A stretch of 64,000 nucleotides of DNA, taken from assembly GCF_025165795.1 (NCBI RefSeq), contig NZ_JAJAGO010000011.1:62001-126000 (forward strand), read 5' to 3'. Shown here piece after piece: positions 42,781-51,063 of the stretch; the first letter of the stretch is position 1; each line of letters opens with the position of its first letter. This stretch comes from Streptomyces gossypii (GTDB lineage: Bacteria > Actinomycetota > Actinomycetes > Streptomycetales > Streptomycetaceae). Under the pieces are notes generated by a model. It was not told the origin of the DNA, ran no database searches, and saw nothing but the letters and a program-made list of their open reading frames with translations. The translations under genes were made by a program, and so were the position numbers.

Positions 42781-43581
42781 GTGCCCGAGCGCGACCGGCC
42801 CGGTGAAGACGACTTCGACGACGACCTCATGGCCCTGCTCTCCCGTGTCGACAGCCTCGCCGAAGCACATCCACCCGATGAACTCGTCGTGCTCACCAAG
42901 GAAGAACTCCAACGCAGGGAGTTCCAGGCGTACGCCGCCGGATGGCAGGACGCGGAGGAAGCGCGCCTGGAGGAGGCCGACCAGCAGCGCTCCCCGGACA
43001 CCGTCACCCCGTCCGCAGCCGCGTCGGCGAGAAGCCGGATGCGGCTCGTACCGCCGGACGCCGCGCCGGCCGACGTGCTGACGTTCCCCATGGACCGGGT
43101 GAACACCCCTCCCCCGGCCACCGCTTCACCCCCGCCCTCCTCCTCACCGGGCACCGCTGTGACCTCCGCCACCGCCGCGGCCTCCGAGCCCAACGGCGAA
43201 GCAGGCAGGGCGCCGGCCGCGAAATCCCCCGGCACCTCCCGTCAGGTTTCCGAAGAGCAGGGGCCGGAGCTGGTCCTCGACGCCAAGCCGGCCACCTCGC
43301 GGGCCCCTGACATCCCCCCGCTGCGACACGGTCCGGGCCTGCGCAGCAGGGCACGGGCCGCTCCCGCCGAGCCGGTCGAGCCGGTCGAGCCGGAGCCGGG
43401 ACCGTTGTCCGCAACGGGGTTACCGGGGTTACCCACGACACCGGAGTTACCAGGGCCGAGACCACTGGCACCTGCACGCCCTCATCAGCCGCAGCAGGCA
43501 GTACGCGGCGCGCACGACCCGTACGACCCGTACGACCCGTACGACCCCGACAGCTCAGAGGGGCAGCGGGAGGGAAGGTGA
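42781..43581 (+). CDS. GWQDA-motif protein A, long disordered tail
   Basis: A 266-residue protein. Only the first 65 residues look folded. They are acidic (EDDFDDDLMALLSRVDSL) and then read EELQRREFQAYAAGWQDAEEAR. The same motif occurs in the gene at 43904. The remaining 200 residues are Pro/Ala/Ser-rich and end in repeats of DPY. GGGGAG precedes the GTG. The function is unknown; the motif may form a short helix for partner binding. Confidence 0.65.
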   Translation: MPERDRPGEDDFDDDLMALLSRVDSLAEAHPPDELVVLTKEELQRREFQAYAAGWQDAEEARLEEADQQRSPDTVTPSAAASARSRMRLVPPDAAPADVLTFPMDRVNTPPPATASPPPSSSPGTAVTSATAAASEPNGEAGRAPAAKSPGTSRQVSEEQGPELVLDAKPATSRAPDIPPLRHGPGLRSRARAAPAEPVEPVEPEPGPLSATGLPGLPTTPELPGPRPLAPARPHQPQQAVRGAHDPYDPYDPYDPDSSEGQREGR

Positions 43582-43903
43582 CCCGGCCGCAGCGCGACCG
43601 CGGGACTCCCCACCATCTGGGGGCCTGGCCGGATCTGCACACCCTTTTGAACCTTCTTACTTGCGCGCACGCACACTATCGTTCACACTTGGCGCAGCGG
43701 CGGAGCTGTGCCCGTGTCCCGGGCCCGGCCCCGCCGTTCGTGTCTCCCGCTCCCGCTGATGCCACCCCCGGCGGAATCATCCCCATGCTGCTCAGCAGCG
43801 CTGACTCCGTACTCACTCTGCGCACCACGCCTCCCACACCCCGCCTGTTCACGCGGAGGGAGGTCGTAAGCGGCGGCCGAATCGGCAGAAGGTAGTGACG
43901 TTG
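43582..43903. other. Intergenic region, probable promoter
   Basis: A stretch of 322 bases with an AT-richer part (TTGAACCTTC and CACTATCG near 43647-43682) that could be a promoter for the GWQDA-B gene. A plus-strand frame spans it but has no protein-like character. Confidence 0.4.
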
Positions 43904-44167
43904 ATGACAGAGGGCTACGCCATCAGGCAGTTGGAGCACCAGATCGCCCAAGCGCTCCACCGGATCACCGCCGTCGGCGCTCCCGGCAGGCTGCGCAGTC
44001 CCGAGAGCGAACCCCTACTGGACGCGATCCGCGAGGAACTGAACGCGCGTGATCTGCGGGCATACACCAGCGGTTGGCAGGACGCCGTCGAAGCTGCCCA
44101 CCAGGCGGAGCCCGCCTCGTCCTCCGCCCCGAGGCCGTCCCGCCTCCGCACGGCCAGGGATCGCTGA
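43904..44167 (+). CDS. GWQDA-motif protein B
   Basis: An 87-residue protein. A helical first part (YAIRQLEHQIAQALHRITAVG) leads to EELNARDLRAYTSGWQDAVEAAHQ, which matches the motif of the gene at 42781 at most key positions. The tail is Ser/Pro/Arg-rich. The ATG at 43904 has AGAAGG 11 bases upstream; GTG at 43895 is another option. Its stop codon overlaps the left copy of the 20-bp direct repeat. Confidence 0.6.
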   Translation: MTEGYAIRQLEHQIAQALHRITAVGAPGRLRSPESEPLLDAIREELNARDLRAYTSGWQDAVEAAHQAEPASSSAPRPSRLRTARDR

Positions 44168-44183
44168 CCCGCACGGGCAGCGC
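44164..44183. repeat. 20-bp direct repeat, left copy
   Basis: CTGACCCGCACGGGCAGCGC is identical to bases 47212-47231. The two copies enclose exactly the haloperoxidase and propeller genes. Confidence 0.85.
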
Positions 44184-44291
44184 CCGTCCCGCACCACGGC
44201 ACACCAGAAGCAAGCCCGCGCAGCCGCTGCCGGGCTCCATCACGCTGCCCTCGGGGCACTTTGCCCCGAAGGGCGGCATTTCCGAAGTGAG

Positions 44292-45725
44292 ATGTCCATG
44301 GATCCGATCCTGTACTGGAACGAGGCCGCCCTCGAGGCGGACCGCGTCACCCACACCACCCGTGCACCGGAAGAGGCCGGTACGCAAGGCCCGCTCGGCA
44401 GCTCCCGCGCCCTCGCCATCGTCCATCTCTCCATGCACGACGCCTACTTCGGCATCAACGTGGGCCACCCCTGCTACCTGGGTGCGGACCTGCCGCAGGT
44501 CGCGCCGGGTGCGGATGTCAGCGCCGCGATCGCGGGCGCCGCTCACTCCGCCCTCAGCGCGCTGTATCCGGCACAGAAGGCGTACTTCGACGCATGGCAC
44601 GCCGCGGCCCAGCTCACGGCCGGCAAGCCGCACGACGACGGTCACGCCTTCGGCAACCAGATCGCGGCCCGAGTGCTGGAACTGCGCCGGGGTGACCCCG
44701 GTTACGGCGACGACGGTTACGCCTCCTCTCCGCTTCCTCCGCACCACCGGCTGGACCCGGACGCCCAGGACCAGGGCTTCTACGCGCCCTTCTACGGTGC
44801 CCGGTCCCGCTGTTTCGCGGTGACCGAACGCCACAGCCTCGACGCCCCCGCCCAGCCCGGAACCGCGGAGTACAGCAGGGCGTACCGGGAGGTGCGCAGC
44901 AAGGGCATCGCCCCGGAACTGGTGGGGACGCTGCCCGCCGAGCTGCTGCCGTCCCGCACGGCCGCCGAGACCAGCATCGGCGTCTTCTGGGGCTATGACG
45001 GCGCAAGAGGGCTGGGGACGCCTCCCCGGCTGCTGAACCAGATCATCCGACAGGTCGCCGTCGCACAGGGCAACGAACTCGCCCAGAACGCCCGGCTGTT
45101 CGCCCTGGTCAACACGGCGATGGCCGATGCGGGCATCCTGGCCTGGAGCGACAAGTACACCTTCGACCTGTGGCGTCCGGTGGTCGGCATCCGGGAGCAC
45201 GACTTCGCGGTCGGCCCGGCGAGGTGCGGCGGCGAGGCCCCCGAGCCGCAGGGTGACCCGGGATGGCTGCCGCTCGGCGCTCCGAACACCAACAACGTCG
45301 GGCAGAAGAACACGACTCCGCCGTTCCCGACCTACCCCTCGGGCCACGCGACCTTCGGCGCTGCGGCCCTTCAGTCCGCCCGCCTCTTCTACGGCCAGGG
45401 AAACCTCGGCCCGGACACGCTGACCAGGGGCCTGGAGTTCGTCTCCGACGAATTCAACGGAACCAACGCCGACAACAGCGGCACCGTACGGCCGCGCCTG
45501 GTACGCCGGTTCCCCGGCGGACTGTGGCAGATGATCGAGGAGAACGGCCGCAGCCGGGTCTATCTCGGCGTGCACTGGGTCTTCGACGCATTCGCCGTCG
45601 ACGAGGCCAACGAGGTGGACCTGAGCCGGAACATCGGCGGCGTCCGCCTCGGTCTCGACATCGCCAACGACATCGCCGCGCACGGGCTCACCTCCGCCGA
45701 CGCCGCCGGGCCCGCCGCGCGGTGA
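44292..45725 (+). CDS. Vanadium-dependent haloperoxidase (PAP2 superfamily)
   Basis: A 477-residue enzyme with the full vanadate-binding set. Lys288 and Arg295 lie in DKYTFDLWRPVVG, the PSGH block in TYPSGHATFG has His352, and Arg422 and His428 are in SRVYLGVHWVFDA. Such enzymes oxidise chloride or bromide with hydrogen peroxide, or act as phosphatases of the same fold. There is no signal peptide, although most haloperoxidases act outside the cell. An ATG at 44298 is an alternative start. It is followed by a propeller gene in the same direction. Confidence 0.88.
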   Translation: MSMDPILYWNEAALEADRVTHTTRAPEEAGTQGPLGSSRALAIVHLSMHDAYFGINVGHPCYLGADLPQVAPGADVSAAIAGAAHSALSALYPAQKAYFDAWHAAAQLTAGKPHDDGHAFGNQIAARVLELRRGDPGYGDDGYASSPLPPHHRLDPDAQDQGFYAPFYGARSRCFAVTERHSLDAPAQPGTAEYSRAYREVRSKGIAPELVGTLPAELLPSRTAAETSIGVFWGYDGARGLGTPPRLLNQIIRQVAVAQGNELAQNARLFALVNTAMADAGILAWSDKYTFDLWRPVVGIREHDFAVGPARCGGEAPEPQGDPGWLPLGAPNTNNVGQKNTTPPFPTYPSGHATFGAAALQSARLFYGQGNLGPDTLTRGLEFVSDEFNGTNADNSGTVRPRLVRRFPGGLWQMIEENGRSRVYLGVHWVFDAFAVDEANEVDLSRNIGGVRLGLDIANDIAAHGLTSADAAGPAAR

Positions 45726-45815
45726 CCCAGCGCCCCGCCCCTCGCCGCATCCGGCGACGCGCGGCACACCACGAACCGCCACGGCACCAGCCGACACGAC
45801 CCAGAAGGAATCGCC

Positions 45816-47207
45816 ATGGGCAACGTCATCCCGCAGGAGAGCGCCCCGCAGGGCGCGAACCCGGACACATCGCAGGACCCGACCGTGACTCCCGCAGGCA
45901 ACGCGGGCACCACGGCGGGCACCACCGCGGGCCCGCAGGGCGGCACCCCGCCGGGCGGGGGCACCGACCCGACGCCCACCCCGCCCTCCACACCCACTCC
46001 CGGGTCCGGGTTCGTTTACGTGATGAGCAACCAGGAGACCGGCAACTCCGTGACGGTCTTCAACCGTTCGGTCTACGGTGACCTGACGCGTGGCGGCACA
46101 TTCGTCACCGGCGGCCTCGGCGTGGGCAAGAGCTACGACCTGGAGGCCGCCTCGGACCCCATGGTCTCCCAGGGCTCCCTGATCGCCAGCCCCGACCAGC
46201 GCTTCCTGCTCGCCGTCGACGCCGGGAGCAACGAGGTCTCCTCGCTGGCGATCGAGGGCGACCAGCTGCGGCTGGTCACCCGTGTCCCCTCGGGAGGCGT
46301 CCGCCCGGTCAGCCTCACCGTCCACGGAGACCTGGTGTACGTGGTGAACGCCGGTGGGCTGCCGCCGAACACGCCGCCCAACCCGGACGCCGTCATCGCC
46401 GGATTCACCCTCGGCGAGGACGGCACGCTGACGCCGCTGGAGGGCTCGGTGAAGCCCCTGCTCGGCGGTCCCGCCGCGGGCCCCTCTCAGATCGCCTTCA
46501 CTCCAGACGGCACCCAGCTCATCGTCACCGAACGGCAGACCAACATCATCGACGTCTTCCTGATCGACGGATGCGGCCTGCCGGGCGACCCGGTGCGCAA
46601 CGAGTCCAACGGCCCCGCCCCCTTCACCGCCTCGTTCCAGGGGGAGGACGTGCTGCTGGTCACCGAGATCATCGGCGTCAACTTCACCTACGGCTCACTG
46701 TCCACCTACCGGCTCTCCCCGGACGGCAAGCTCACGGTCATCTCGGGCTCGGTGAACACCACGGAGCGGACCGCGTGTTGGACGGCGGACAGCGTCCTCG
46801 ACCCCAGCATCACCTACATCGCGAACAACCAGAGCGGGACGGTCTCCGGCTGCCGCTTCGCCGAGGACGGATCGATCACCATGTTCCCGGAGGACGGCCA
46901 TCTCGTCACCGCGCGGGACCAGCACGCAACCCAGGACATGGCCATCACCAATGACGGCCGGTTCCTCTACGTGCTGACCGCGGGCTACGACGAGAAGATC
47001 GTGGACCCCCGGCTCCCCACCTATGTGGAGGGTTCGCCGTACAGCAACAGGATGTCCATCAGCGCCTACCGGATCGAGGCCAACGGCTCCCTGACCGCGC
47101 TCACCGGCTACGCGGTCGCCGACGAGCCGCCCACGGTCGCGAGCGTGGGCCTGCTCGAGCTCCAGACCGGCATCGCGCCCGGCAGCGAAGGGCTCGTCGC
47201 GATCTGA
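45816..47207 (+). CDS. Lactonase/YncE-like beta-propeller protein
   Basis: A 463-residue protein. The first 60 residues are Pro/Gly/Thr-rich and disordered. A seven-bladed propeller follows, with blades such as GFVYVMSNQETGNSVTVFN, LIASPDQRFLLAVDAGSN, IAFTPDGTQLIVTERQTN and MAITNDGRFLYVLTAGYD. It resembles the 6-phosphogluconolactonase and YncE group. There is no signal peptide. It lies 90 bases after the haloperoxidase with its own AGAAGGA site, and both are probably on one transcript. The partner role is unknown. Confidence 0.8.
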   Translation: MGNVIPQESAPQGANPDTSQDPTVTPAGNAGTTAGTTAGPQGGTPPGGGTDPTPTPPSTPTPGSGFVYVMSNQETGNSVTVFNRSVYGDLTRGGTFVTGGLGVGKSYDLEAASDPMVSQGSLIASPDQRFLLAVDAGSNEVSSLAIEGDQLRLVTRVPSGGVRPVSLTVHGDLVYVVNAGGLPPNTPPNPDAVIAGFTLGEDGTLTPLEGSVKPLLGGPAAGPSQIAFTPDGTQLIVTERQTNIIDVFLIDGCGLPGDPVRNESNGPAPFTASFQGEDVLLVTEIIGVNFTYGSLSTYRLSPDGKLTVISGSVNTTERTACWTADSVLDPSITYIANNQSGTVSGCRFAEDGSITMFPEDGHLVTARDQHATQDMAITNDGRFLYVLTAGYDEKIVDPRLPTYVEGSPYSNRMSISAYRIEANGSLTALTGYAVADEPPTVASVGLLELQTGIAPGSEGLVAI

Positions 47208-47211
47208 CGCT

Positions 47212-47231
47212 CTGACCCGCACGGGCAGCGC
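47212..47231. repeat. 20-bp direct repeat, right copy
   Basis: This is an exact copy of 44164-44183 beginning 4 bases after the propeller stop codon. CCCGTCC also follows both copies, with one base of offset. Confidence 0.85.
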
Positions 47232-47232
47232 A

Positions 47233-47274
47233 CCCGTCCGCCGGCCCCGGCCCTCACCGGGGCCGGCGGACGGG
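47233..47274. terminator. Very strong hairpin terminator
   Basis: A perfect 18-bp stem (47233-47250 with 47257-47274) with a 6-base loop ends the haloperoxidase-propeller unit. Confidence 0.9.
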
Positions 47275-47324
47275 CCATCGTGCACCAGGTCGCAAGGAAG
47301 CGACACGAGGGAACGGAGGCGCCC

Positions 47325-47588
47325 ATGACCGACTCCGAAAGGAACGATCCCGCCACTGTGGCGCTGGAGTTGGAACGGCTGCGCGGGACCGTCGAGGCGG
47401 GCTTCGCCCGCGTGGACGGCGGTCTCGCCCTGCTCGTACAGCGCAGCGATCAGAGCGACAAGCACCTCGACGAGCACGACACCCGCATCGGCTCGCTCGA
47501 ACGCGCCCGGTGGCCGCTGGCGAGCCTCGCCGTACTGGCGGCGCTCTCGGGCGTGGTGGTCACAGTGTGGCAGCTGACCGGCCGCTGA
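47325..47588 (+). CDS. Coiled-coil single-pass membrane protein, phage-like
   Basis: An 87-residue protein with an amphipathic helix (ALELERLRGTVEAGFARVDGGLALLVQRSDQ), the segment HLDEHDTRIGSLER and a C-terminal membrane helix (LASLAVLAALSGVVVTVWQL). This resembles XhlA-type proteins found beside phage holins. GGAGG precedes the ATG. There is no lysis gene next to it, so its role here is unclear. Confidence 0.7.
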   Translation: MTDSERNDPATVALELERLRGTVEAGFARVDGGLALLVQRSDQSDKHLDEHDTRIGSLERARWPLASLAVLAALSGVVVTVWQLTGR

Positions 47589-47650
47589 CCGGCCCGGCCC
47601 GCCCGAACAGGCGGACCGGGGCAGGGGCGGCCTGGTGCAGACGGCTCTGG

Positions 47651-48607
47651 TCAGCCCTCGTCGTCGGCACCGCTGCCGTCACCGTCGTCGCTGTCGTCGC
47701 TGTCGTCGCTGTGCAGCGACAGCGCGTCCGCGCGGGTCTCGTCGATGACCGGCGGTGGCGGCTGCGGCGGCTTCGGCATGACCGCGGCCTCCGAATGAGC
47801 CCCGCAGCCGTACGTCAGTGAGACCACCTGCCCGTCCGCCGGGCTGAACTCGTTGGCACAGACGCCGAACGCCTGGCGCAGCGACCCCGTCAGCGGGACA
47901 AGGAAGCCGCAGCTGACACAGGACGCCGGGGCGGCCTGGGCCATCGGGGTGTCCGGCCCGTGCGCCTCCTCCCAGCGGTCGGCGGCGCTGTGCAGGCCGT
48001 ACCGGGACAGCACCCGCGCGCGGGCCATGCCCAGCTCCTCGGCGACCGCCTGGATGCTGCCGCGCTCCGGCGGCCGGGCCAGCGCGGCCGGCGAACCGGG
48101 CAGCAGGTCGGCGTCCTCGGCGTCGGCGAGGCCGGACGCCTCCGCCACCTGCTCGGCCTCCACCCCCGCCGCCATCTCGGGCTCGGCCATCGGGGAGTTG
48201 GGCGGTGGCCCGTCCGCGCCGGAGTAGCCGGGCTCCAGCCGGAGATCCTCGGCCTCGGAGGGCAGCAGATCGCCCGGGCCCAGGTCACCGGGCCGCAAAC
48301 GCTCGCTCCAGGGCAGCCACTCGGGGGCGAGCAGCGAGTCGGGGCCGGGCAGCAGCACCGTCTCGTCCAAGGTCACGACCTTGGCACGGGAAGCCCGCGC
48401 CACGGTTGTCGCCCAGCGCCAGCCACGATAGCCGGGCTCGTGGCACTCGAACAGATGAGTGACCACTCGGTCGCCGTCCGCGACGGCCTCGATCCAGTCA
48501 CCCACTCTGCCCGGCGCGGCCGTCGCCTGGGCCGCCTCCCGGGCCAGCTCGACGGCCTCGGCACACAGCCGGTCGGGCGTACGGCGGTTTCGCGTCGCGG
48601 CACTCAT
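47651..48607 (-). CDS. DUF3027 domain protein
   Basis: A 318-residue actinobacterial protein. The N-terminal part (CAEAVELAREAA, HLFECHEPGYRGWRWATTVARA) and ALAPEWLPWSERLRPGDLGPGDLLP-type stretches are the DUF3027 signature. Near the end is a probable metal-binding segment with CVSCGFLVPL and VCANEFSPADGQVV. The tail is very acidic, with DDSDDSDD. Function unknown, highly conserved in the order. Confidence 0.85.
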   Translation of the reverse strand: MSAATRNRRTPDRLCAEAVELAREAAQATAAPGRVGDWIEAVADGDRVVTHLFECHEPGYRGWRWATTVARASRAKVVTLDETVLLPGPDSLLAPEWLPWSERLRPGDLGPGDLLPSEAEDLRLEPGYSGADGPPPNSPMAEPEMAAGVEAEQVAEASGLADAEDADLLPGSPAALARPPERGSIQAVAEELGMARARVLSRYGLHSAADRWEEAHGPDTPMAQAAPASCVSCGFLVPLTGSLRQAFGVCANEFSPADGQVVSLTYGCGAHSEAAVMPKPPQPPPPVIDETRADALSLHSDDSDDSDDGDGSGADDEG

Positions 48608-48973
48608 GCAGCACTCACAAGAATCGTCTCTCCTACGCCGTAGCGCCGTAATAGCCGTATCGACGTGCGCCTGCCGTACGACCGAGCCAGGGCGGGGGAT
48701 GCGAACGGAGCGGAACCGTGGAACCGCTGCGACGTCCGTGCCCGCTCAAGGGCCGTGCGGAACGCACCGTCAATCAACGCTACCCCACCATTCACGGCTC
48801 GCCTCAGCGCGGTGGTGCTCTGAGGCGACGTTGAAGGCAAGCCGTTACCCCGCGGAGTTGCCCATGGCCGGTACCTGCGGGGGTACGGGCGGGGCGCGGC
48901 CCGGCGGGACACCTTCCCGAAACGGGTTCTCATACCGGCGGTGATGTGCCCCGTCTGGGGCACACTGAACGTC
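48608..48973. other. Divergent intergenic region
   Basis: A gap of 366 bases containing the promoters of DUF3027 and the MFS gene. A GCCTCAG/CTGAGGC hairpin lies at 48801-48826. No protein-like frame is seen. Confidence 0.5.
48945..48964. promoter_or_regulatory. Perfect inverted repeat at the MFS promoter
   Basis: TGTGCCCC (48945-48952) and GGGGCACA (48957-48964) are exact arms 4 bases apart and end 9 bases before the GTG start. CACACT at 48961-48966 may be the -10 box, so a protein bound here would block transcription. Confidence 0.5.
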
Positions 48974-50512
48974 GTGGCTGCCGATGAGCCGTACCAGGAG
49001 ACTCCGGACCGTACCGTCACGGAACCGGCGGAACCGAGCCGACCCGGCTTGGCGAAGAGTAATGACCGCCGCTCCGGACTCAAGCTGGAGCGCAAGAGCC
49101 GCAACGGCCGCGTCAAGAAGACCGGCAGGACCGACCCGAAGCCGGACCGCAGGGGCGCCAGCATCGACCGGACCCCGCCTCCCGCCCGCCCCGGCGGCCG
49201 GTTCCGCCGCACCGCGCGCGCCACCCGCCGCCCGCCCGCCGCCCTCGCCCGCCGCATCCGCCGGGCCACCCACGCGCAGGGCGCCGGTGAATCCGGACTC
49301 GGCAAGCTGATCGAACTGCACGCGGTCAACTCGGCGGGCGACATGCTGATCACCGTCGCCCTCGCCTCCACCGTCTTCTTCTCCGTGCCGACCGACGAGG
49401 CACGCGGCAGGGTCGCCCTCTACCTGCTGGTCACGATGGCGCCCTTCGCGCTGCTGGCCCCCGTCATCGGCCCGCTGCTGGACCGCATCCCGCACGGCCG
49501 CCGCGCGGCCATGGCCGGTGCCATGCTGGCCCGGGCGCTGCTGGCGCTGACCATGGCGGGTGCGGTCGCGACCGGCGGGCTGGAGCTGTATCCGGCCGCG
49601 CTGGGCGTCCTGGTCTCCTCCAAGGCGTACGGCGTGGTGCGCTCCGCCGTCGTGCCGCGGCTGCTGCCACCGCGTATCTCGCTGGTGAAGGCGAACTCGC
49701 GGGTCACCCTCTCCGGGCTCCTCGCGACGGGCGCGGCGGCACCCGTCGGCGCCGGGCTGCACCGTATCGGCCCGCACTGGCCGCTCTACGCCGCCTGCGC
49801 CGTCTTCGTCCTGGGGACGTTCCTCTCCTTCTCCCTCGACCACAAGGTCGACTCCTCGAAGGGCGAGCGCAAGGCCCGCCTCACCCCGGAGGGGCTGCGG
49901 CCACGGCACCCCGGGCTCCGTTCGGCGGGGTCGTCCGTACCCGCCGGGCTGGTCGCCAACTCCTCGGTCCGCGCCCTGTCCGGCTTCCTCACCTTCTTCC
50001 TCGCCTTCCTGCTCCGCGAACATCCGCTGTCCGGGCTGACCGCCGCCTTCTCGCTGGGTCTGGTGGCCGTCGCGGCGGGTGTGGGCAACGCGGTCGGCAC
50101 CGCGATCGGCGCGTGGCTGCGCGAGCGCGCCCCGGAGGTGATCATCGCGACGGTGCTGGCCTGCGCGCTGGCCGCGACGCTCACGGCGACGCTGCTCTAC
50201 AGCACGGCCTCCATCGCCGCGGTCGCCGCCACGGCGGGCATCGTGCAGGCACTCGGCAAGCTCTCGCTCGACGCACTCATCCAGCGCGACCTGCCGGAGG
50301 AGATCCGCACCTCGGCCTTCGCGCGCTCCGAGACGCTGATGCAGATGTCCTGGGTTGTCGGCGGCGCGATCGGCATCTCGCTGCCGCTCACCGGCACGGT
50401 CGGCATGGCGGTGGGTGCGGGCCTCATCGCCGTGGGGGCGCTCACCACCATGCGACGGCTGCTGTCCGCCGCGCGGCACAGCGGCTCGCCGCGCCGCGCG
50501 CGGGTCGCCTGA
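48974..50512 (+). CDS. MFS transporter with basic N-terminal tail
   Basis: A 512-residue membrane protein. The first 100 residues are charged and rich in Lys, Arg and Pro (RRSGLKLERKSRNGRVKK). Twelve membrane segments follow, starting ELHAVNSAGDMLITVALASTVFF. The loop GPLLDRIPHGRRAAM is motif A of MFS carriers. The GTG at 48974 follows the inverted repeat; frames from 48941 would run through it. The substrate is unknown. Confidence 0.8.
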   Translation: MAADEPYQETPDRTVTEPAEPSRPGLAKSNDRRSGLKLERKSRNGRVKKTGRTDPKPDRRGASIDRTPPPARPGGRFRRTARATRRPPAALARRIRRATHAQGAGESGLGKLIELHAVNSAGDMLITVALASTVFFSVPTDEARGRVALYLLVTMAPFALLAPVIGPLLDRIPHGRRAAMAGAMLARALLALTMAGAVATGGLELYPAALGVLVSSKAYGVVRSAVVPRLLPPRISLVKANSRVTLSGLLATGAAAPVGAGLHRIGPHWPLYAACAVFVLGTFLSFSLDHKVDSSKGERKARLTPEGLRPRHPGLRSAGSSVPAGLVANSSVRALSGFLTFFLAFLLREHPLSGLTAAFSLGLVAVAAGVGNAVGTAIGAWLRERAPEVIIATVLACALAATLTATLLYSTASIAAVAATAGIVQALGKLSLDALIQRDLPEEIRTSAFARSETLMQMSWVVGGAIGISLPLTGTVGMAVGAGLIAVGALTTMRRLLSAARHSGSPRRARVA

Positions 50513-50547
50513 CGGGCGCGGGTCGACCTGACGGGCGCCGCGCGCAC

Positions 50548-50582
50548 TTCTGCCCGGCCCCAGGAGCACGGGCCGGGCAGAA
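50548..50582. terminator. Bidirectional hairpin terminator
   Basis: A perfect 13-bp stem (50548-50560 with 50570-50582) has TTCTG and CAGAA at its base, so it offers some U residues in both directions. Confidence 0.8.
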
Positions 50583-50618
50583 CGAGCGGAGCGGACGGAG
50601 CGGGCCGTACGGCGGAGG

Positions 50619-50664
50619 AGCCGGGTGCGGGGCAGCGCGGTGCGCGCCCGGCACGCACCCGGCT
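50619..50664. terminator. Hairpin terminator for the minus-strand lipoprotein
   Basis: AGCCGGGTGCG (50619-50629) pairs exactly with CGCACCCGGCT (50654-50664). It lies about 50 bases beyond the lipoprotein stop codon. Confidence 0.6.
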
Positions 50665-50712
50665 CAGCCGTCGGCGGACTCAGCCTGGAGCGGACTCAGC
50701 TGGTCAGCTGAA

Positions 50713-51063
50713 TCAGCCGGCGACCTTCTCCGCGCACGCGGTGGCGTCCTTCTCCATCTCCTTGTTGTCCTTGTCCTTGGCCATCACGTCGTCGGCCTTC
50801 TTGTCGCCGTCCGTGAACGCCTGGAGGTCGTCCTTGTCGGCGTACTTGATCATGACGTCCGCCGTGCAGTCGACATAACTCTTCCGGGTCTTCTCCGGTA
50901 CCTCCTTGAAGCCTGCTTCCTTCGCAAGCTCCTTATCCACAGCGGAGACCACGGCCTCCTTGCTGGGCCCGTCGCTGTCGCCACCACAGGCGGTGAGGCC
51001 GAAGCTCAGCGCCGCTGCGGCACCGACGGCACACATGAGGGTTTTCCTGGAGTATTTCTTCAC
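50713..51063 (-). CDS. Small lipoprotein
   Basis: A 116-residue lipoprotein. Starting from GTG at 51063 gives a short basic head (KKYSRKTL), a hydrophobic core and the lipobox LTAC. The mature part is acidic and Lys-rich (DKELAKEAGFKEVPEKTRKSYVDCTADVM), with two later cysteines that may pair. Longer frames to 51099 and 51171 would hide the signal peptide. The function is unknown. Confidence 0.7.
   Translation of the reverse strand: MKKYSRKTLMCAVGAAAALSFGLTACGGDSDGPSKEAVVSAVDKELAKEAGFKEVPEKTRKSYVDCTADVMIKYADKDDLQAFTDGDKKADDVMAKDKDNKEMEKDATACAEKVAG

Noticed and set aside
43578..43895. A 105-codon plus-strand frame between the two GWQDA genes
   Set aside because: Composition is not protein-like and it contains the probable promoter of the second gene.
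40985..47588. A complete prophage or integrative element
   Set aside because: HTH, zinc-ribbon and XhlA-like genes are present, but there is no integrase, replication or structural gene, so only an accessory region can be claimed.
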